Shown here in pieces: positions 58,730-64,000 of a stretch of DNA of 64,000 bases (positions within the stretch are counted from its first letter, which is position 1; each line of letters starts with the position of its first letter). A program made the translations under genes and the position numbers. Location of the stretch: NCBI GenBank assembly GCA_963922205.1, contig CAWUHX010000007.1:434001-498000 (forward strand), given 5' to 3'. The notes beneath the pieces are model-generated. The model saw nothing but the letters and a program-made list of their open reading frames with translations, had not been told where the DNA came from and searched no databases. The DNA comes from Romanomermis culicivorax. Taxonomy: Eukaryota; Nematoda; Enoplea; Mermithida; Mermithidae.

Positions 58730-61700
58730 TGTTGATTACTGGTACTGGTAGGAGTGAATAGAATGAGAAAATTATCGAATGACCAAAAACAAGGAAACAT
58801 AAGACTAACGACTGCATTGGTCCCAACAAGGTCCGAAATACGATAACGACCAACACACGCGACGTTCACAAGAATAAGATACATTCTAAAACGCCCTATC
58901 GGTGGGCGGTCGAAATACAAAAAATAGGGCTTTTAAAAAGAAAATCACATTCTCAAGAATATAAGAAGCTACTCTTCTCCTATGGTGCCGGGGAGCTTGG
59001 TGTCGGATATTTATCACTTTGGCTGGGAAATAAACGTAAATTTACTTTTTTGCCCGATACAGCAGGCCCGAAGAAGAAAGGGTACGGAGAAAGAAGCTAA
59101 ACGGCCCTGAGGGATCCAGAGGGTATAGGTTTCTTTTTGTAAGAAAACACGGATAATATGATCTTCAACTGGGTAACTTCGTTTCCCCATCTCATTGCGT
59201 GCGGAGCGTGTTTTCTCCAGTTTTAAACATATTCTTCTGATCAATATCTATTTTTTGTCATTCCGCATCTATTGTTTCTTTTTGGATAGGAGAATTAAGT
59301 GGAAAGTCAAAAAATTATCAACCGATAAAATGAAAAGCGCAGGTAATGAATGTTTATTAGCAGCTAGTCATCGAACCGTAAGAATAATAAGTTGCCTGTG
59401 CGTAGGTGTGGCACCTGCATACTGATTGGCTTAGACAATGACAATAGCAACGACAAAGTATGTTAATTATGCGATCTTTCTTCAAGGAGATTGTAAGAAA
59501 AAAATTGCAGACCCTACCTAATTAACGACTTAAATTTGTTTTTTATCGATCGGACACAACTAAAATTAAATATGATGAAGAGAGCTACCTTTTGTGTTAA
59601 GTATTAAATCGGCAGAACTGAAATTCTTTGCGCGATGAGCCCGATATTTGAGTCAGTCCATACCCATCAAAAGTGTGGATACGAGTTTCTGAAACCTCAA
59701 TTTTACTGGAAAAATGCTCCTGTATTCCCAAATTTCGCCACTCATTCGCGTCTCTCTCTCCATAGTCTCGAAAGAAAATTTAGCTTCAAACTTCGAGGTG
59801 ACGTCAAACCACCAAATGATCGGGTGTTTGGCCATAGCCGTAGACGATGATCATATGACAAATAACGTTGAAAAAACGAGTTTTACAGCCTGTTTTACTT
59901 GAGAAGTTTTTAAATGATAAAAGTGGAAAGGATGTTTCATTCTGGTATGTTAAAATTTTCTGCCGAACCATAGCCCGCATCGGACTTCAAATTTGTGCCC
60001 ATGATGATTTCGAGGGATAGCAATAATTTTTTGAAGGCATTTTATAAAAACAAATTGTACATAGTTCGACCAACAACATATTTTGAATTTTTAGCACGAA
60101 GTCTAGTTAGTTTAATTTCAAATTTAGTATAAAAAAAACATGGAACTAAATTTAGGCTAGGATGAAACTTATTTATGTGTATCTAAATCATAAAATAATT
60201 TTTGCTCATATTTCGCTGATTTATTTCAAGAAATAACAAACGTCTTCTGAACAATGCAATTCAGAGGAGTACTCGTTTGAATCACGAGAAGTAGCGGAGA
60301 AAAATTTTCGATAAGGATTTCAAGTTGAATAGCGATAGTATCGTTGTGGCACGCGGAACAAGAGGAAACATAACTGCAGTAAAACATTTATTTTCGCAAA
60401 CTTTCCATGCCAATTTAAGACACGATCTACTTTCCCTATGATAAGTTGAAAATTAATTATACCTAAAAATCAGACATTTTGAATAGTTTCGCGCGCTGAG
60501 TTCAATGGTACAATTCGTTTTGTTTGTAAACGAAAATTCGCGCCGCTACAGTATGCCAAAGTTTGAAAATTGATTTTTTTGCATTTTTCTGTGGTCTTGC
60601 TAGCCAAGCGATATTTAAAGATCGGATTGATCTTATTCGATGAATGAATATTCATTTTACAGAGGAGAGAATATACTCTCTTCTGATTTAACATTTACAG
60701 TAAATTATTGCATATTACACTTTTTCATAAAGTTTAAAGGGTCAAAAATGAGCCGTAAAAATTGAAAAAATTTCGTTTGTGGGCACCCCCGAGCAGCTTC
60801 CCATCGGAAGCCCCAGAATTTTATTTTCTTATATTGTAGCTCATCTATTTTTACTGCATTGGTTAAATTTTCATCAAAATTTTTGTACCATTTTGGGAGC
60901 CGCATTGCTATGAAGAAGGCATACTTATGAAAATTTCATAGAAATCATTGTATTTGCCAGGTGGCCCATGTCTACCCCCTGTGATATATTTATTACCTAT
61001 ACTGTAGAATTATCAAATAACCAACAGACTATATTTTGATGTATTAATTGTTTCACAAGCAAACATTTTACACTCTGCAAGAAAGTTTGAACAGTCAAAA
61101 ACTAGAAGCAAAAATGAAGAAAAATCCTACTTAGAGGCACTCCCGAGCACCTTCACCTACCATACCGCAGAATTTTATCTTTTTATTCTTTCCTTCATAC
61201 ATTCCTACAGTAGATGTGAAAGCAGCATCACGATTCGAATACCCCACAGATCCAAATAAAGCAAAATCCTGAAAATTGTTCAAAAATCAATGAATTGCTT
61301 TTGGCATTTTTGTGTTTTCATTGAGTTGGTTGATTATTTCAATATTGGAACCAGAGAATACATTAAAAAGGCCACAACTTTTTGGACATGTTGTAGCAAA
61401 ACTGTGATTTATGATTTTAACTGAATTTTCAACTACTTGATAAATTTTCTTTAATGCCTTTGAGTAACTGATCTAAAAAGATGATACAAGCCCTCGTCTA
61501 ATCAAACTTCACAAAGTCTATGTCATTCACCTGAAAAAGACTAATCATAACATTCACTGTGTGAATTGTTGCAGTAAACTTGTAGATCGGAATTAAGCAG
61601 AATAAATTTTGTGTCTGTGTTTGATGATCTGAATCTATTGGAGTGAAATGATAAAAAGACGTGCACCAACCATAGATGTACGGCCATCATATAAGGAAAT

Positions 61701-64000
61701 AGTCTTTTAATCTTACAGCAATGTGCACTGTACCAAAGATGTAGCATACCCTGAAAGGAGCAACATAAGTCGCGGAACCCCAACCTTAAAATCGAAAAGG
61801 CTCTGCAAATTCGGAATAACATGCAAAAATGGGCCAAAACCTTCCTGGAATCTCAAAAACTGTTGATCCCAAAATCTAGATATTTTGTAGCTGTGATTGG
61901 GACCGAGTTTCATCGATAAATTTATGAGGAAATTTGAAACAGGTTACTCTGGATGCGACGATAGTAATCCAAACTTCGAGTAAAATCTTTCCTTAGCACT
62001 GCACTCGTAATTAGCCTAATTTAAAAATGAAGACATACAAAGTATTGTTGACCATGAGTGCTACCCATATGCTGAAAAGATAGTGCAGAATCCATGAACC
62101 AGAAGTACAGCACCTTCAAACAGACGAAAAGTTCTCTACCCCTCGAGTCCTGTCATTCAGATTATCCGAACCATATGTCGTGCGACTAATAACCTGACAT
62201 TTTCAAAATTTTACAATAACATCAATATTATATCAGTAAAATAATGTATATTCTCATTTTGATGCCGATCAAGTGGCAACAGCTTTGTTTTCAAAATCCT
62301 AAAGCAAAGCATTTATGCAATGACATCCTCACATCATTGAAAATTGACTGATGAAATTCGACCCCATGCAGACCTACAAAATATCTAGATTTTAGGCTCA
62401 ACAGTTCTCAAGATTCAGGGGGATGTCGTTCCCTATTGTCACATGTTTTTTCAAATTTGCAGGAACTCTGTTGATTTTAAGGCCTGGATTTGTATACATA
62501 TATTGCTCGTTTCATTGTACCCTACATCTTTGATACAGCGCAGTTTATTGTAGGATCATAATTAATTTTTCTTAAATGATGGCACCCCCTATGTATTTGT
62601 ATGACGCCAACGTGCCACTAACAACCAATTGAAAGTCGTTCAGGTTGAGAAGTGGTCTCGTACAATTCATATTGCAGTAAATTTTAGATCAGAATTGAGC
62701 CGAATACATCCCTGAATTTTGTATGATGAAAAAATATCAATGAAAACAAATGATAAGAACATATCCGGCTAAGTGTCAGTGTACTGCATTCTTTTTGAAA
62801 TGATCGGAGCAGGGTTGGAGCCAAAATTTTGTTGAAAATTATGGAAGACAATTAAGTCTATTCAATAAATTTTTCCTTCATGATACGGACTCCTTGATGA
62901 TCACTCTTTCTTTTCTAACCATTTCAAAATTTCCGTAATTGATTTCATAATCTCCAATAAGCTTCTGTTTGCTCAAACTGTGACCACTGCTTCGATCATT
63001 TCTAAATAAATAGAGTGTGTTAGTGGACCAGGTAACAGGAAACTATTGTCCGATCTTTCATGACATATCAACTTGACCAAATATTTTTTACTTTATATTA
63101 AAACACGATTTCTGAGAGGATTCAGCTTTGTTGTGATAGGTAAAAAATTAACCCTGCCAAAAATCACATATTTGGTGTAACTTGATGCGCTAGGAACGAA
63201 AATGATATTCATTTTGTCTGAAAATCAAAACTCGTATAGCTACAGTAAAACGAAAATTGAAAATTTTCGATTTTTCAATTTTTGACATACACTTCTTTCA
63301 ACTTTTGCAACTATACCTATGCCAGACATCGTGTTCTGAAAATTTACCCAATATTAGGCCAATAGATGGGCTACAATTTACTATAGGATTCATTAGTCTA
63401 AAGTGCTTATTAGGAATACACTAGTCCATAAAACAATAAATTTTGAGAGCAAAATTTGTCCTTTTTTCACAAAAATCACCATATATACTGCTAAAGCTCA
63501 GAAGGACCAAAAATCCATTGTATAATAGATAGCTTACGATGTCTTCTACCTGCTGACAAAAAATTACAGAAACTCGTGTACTGCTAGAGGGTCACACAAC
63601 CTGAAGTTTGAACACTATCGTATAATTGTATTTTCTGGAAGTTCTGACCTATACTGTGAAACGACTAGACCGCGATAAATTTTAAAATGAGACAGTAATA
63701 CAAGTTTTGTATGGTGAATATTAATATAATTCCCAAACTCATTAAAAAATATAATTCGCCGGTCTACAGTATCCCGAAATTTGGAATTTTCACATTTTTT
63801 AGCATTTTTCTGTCTATTTACGTGAGTTGAGATGTATCGGCCTAGCCATGAAATAACTTTGTTATTGACCGTGTATTTGATAAAAGAGACAATGCTCTTT
63901 AGTGTGGTATGAAAATGTTTTTTGAATTTTGCATTTTACACTTTCTACTAAATTTTAAAATGTCAAAAGTGAGACCATAAAAATGATGAAAAAACAGCTT
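58730..64000. other. Right-edge intergenic region, repeat-derived
   Basis: No exon or RNA gene is supportable. It holds a decayed TATAGTCTG MITE (about 59,884-60,062). From about 60,420 it carries diverged direct repeats: the CTACAGTAT...TTTTTGCATTTTTCTG block near 60,545-60,595 recurs near 63,763-63,815, and CTTTTTCATAAAGTTTAAAG near 60,720 recurs near 63,940. GATAAGTTGAAAATTAAT at 60,438 and GATAGGTAAAAAATTAA at 63,138 resemble the ends of the foldback element at 3,788-7,911. Confidence 0.4.

Overview
This is AT-rich nuclear DNA from an animal. The genes are split by long introns with GT/AG borders, there is no bacterial-style operon layout, and much of the window is transposable elements. 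Two of the three host genes look like apical extracellular-matrix or cuticle genes: a shavenoid-like membrane protein and a secreted chitin-binding (CBM14/peritrophin-A-like) protein. Together with a 49-bp mini-intron and a Polinton, this points to an ecdysozoan invertebrate. I cannot choose between nematode, tardigrade, arthropod and relatives from sequence alone.

Host genes. All three recognisable genes lie on the minus strand. Gene C (start 58,729, stop 53,882) is an unrecognised, mostly helical protein in at least five exons. Gene A (start 29,821 to about 17,490) has a signal peptide, a Cys-rich ectodomain, one transmembrane helix and a long proline/serine-rich cytoplasmic tail. Its overall plan and tail motifs resemble the shavenoid family. 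Gene B (start 16,297, running down to 2,290 or off the left edge) encodes a secreted protein. Its signal peptide is split by a 49-bp intron, and it carries at least two CBM14-like domains alternating with a Cys-rich module (CxCP...CxCQ...CP...C) that I do not recognise. Exon borders were read by eye from splice sites, and the reading phases agree across most junctions.

Mobile DNA. The right half is a nest of elements. A deleted Polinton/Maverick (32,550-45,166) has AG...CT termini, about 330-bp terminal inverted repeats and a perfect 6-bp target duplication, GACAAT. It sits exactly at the junction of a 103-bp tandem repeat and retains only a decayed protein-primed DNA polymerase B gene. That gene is interrupted by a GAAA microsatellite of about 630 bp and by a Ty3/gypsy-type LTR retrotransposon (33,871-39,750). 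The retrotransposon's gag region contains a tandem tRNA-derived insertion. A gag-only LTR retrotransposon (46,623-50,867) lies further right, apparently inside two nested DNA elements (about 46,371-51,872 and 45,781-52,100).

The introns of genes A and B hold a long-TIR foldback element (3,788-7,911), a 1.7-kb palindrome (26,352-28,081), several MITEs with TTA or TAA target duplications, and many copies of a ~245-bp MITE with TATAGTCTGTTTTT termini. The remaining non-genic stretches (for example 30-32.4 kb and 58.8-64 kb) show only low-complexity or repeat-derived AT-rich sequence.
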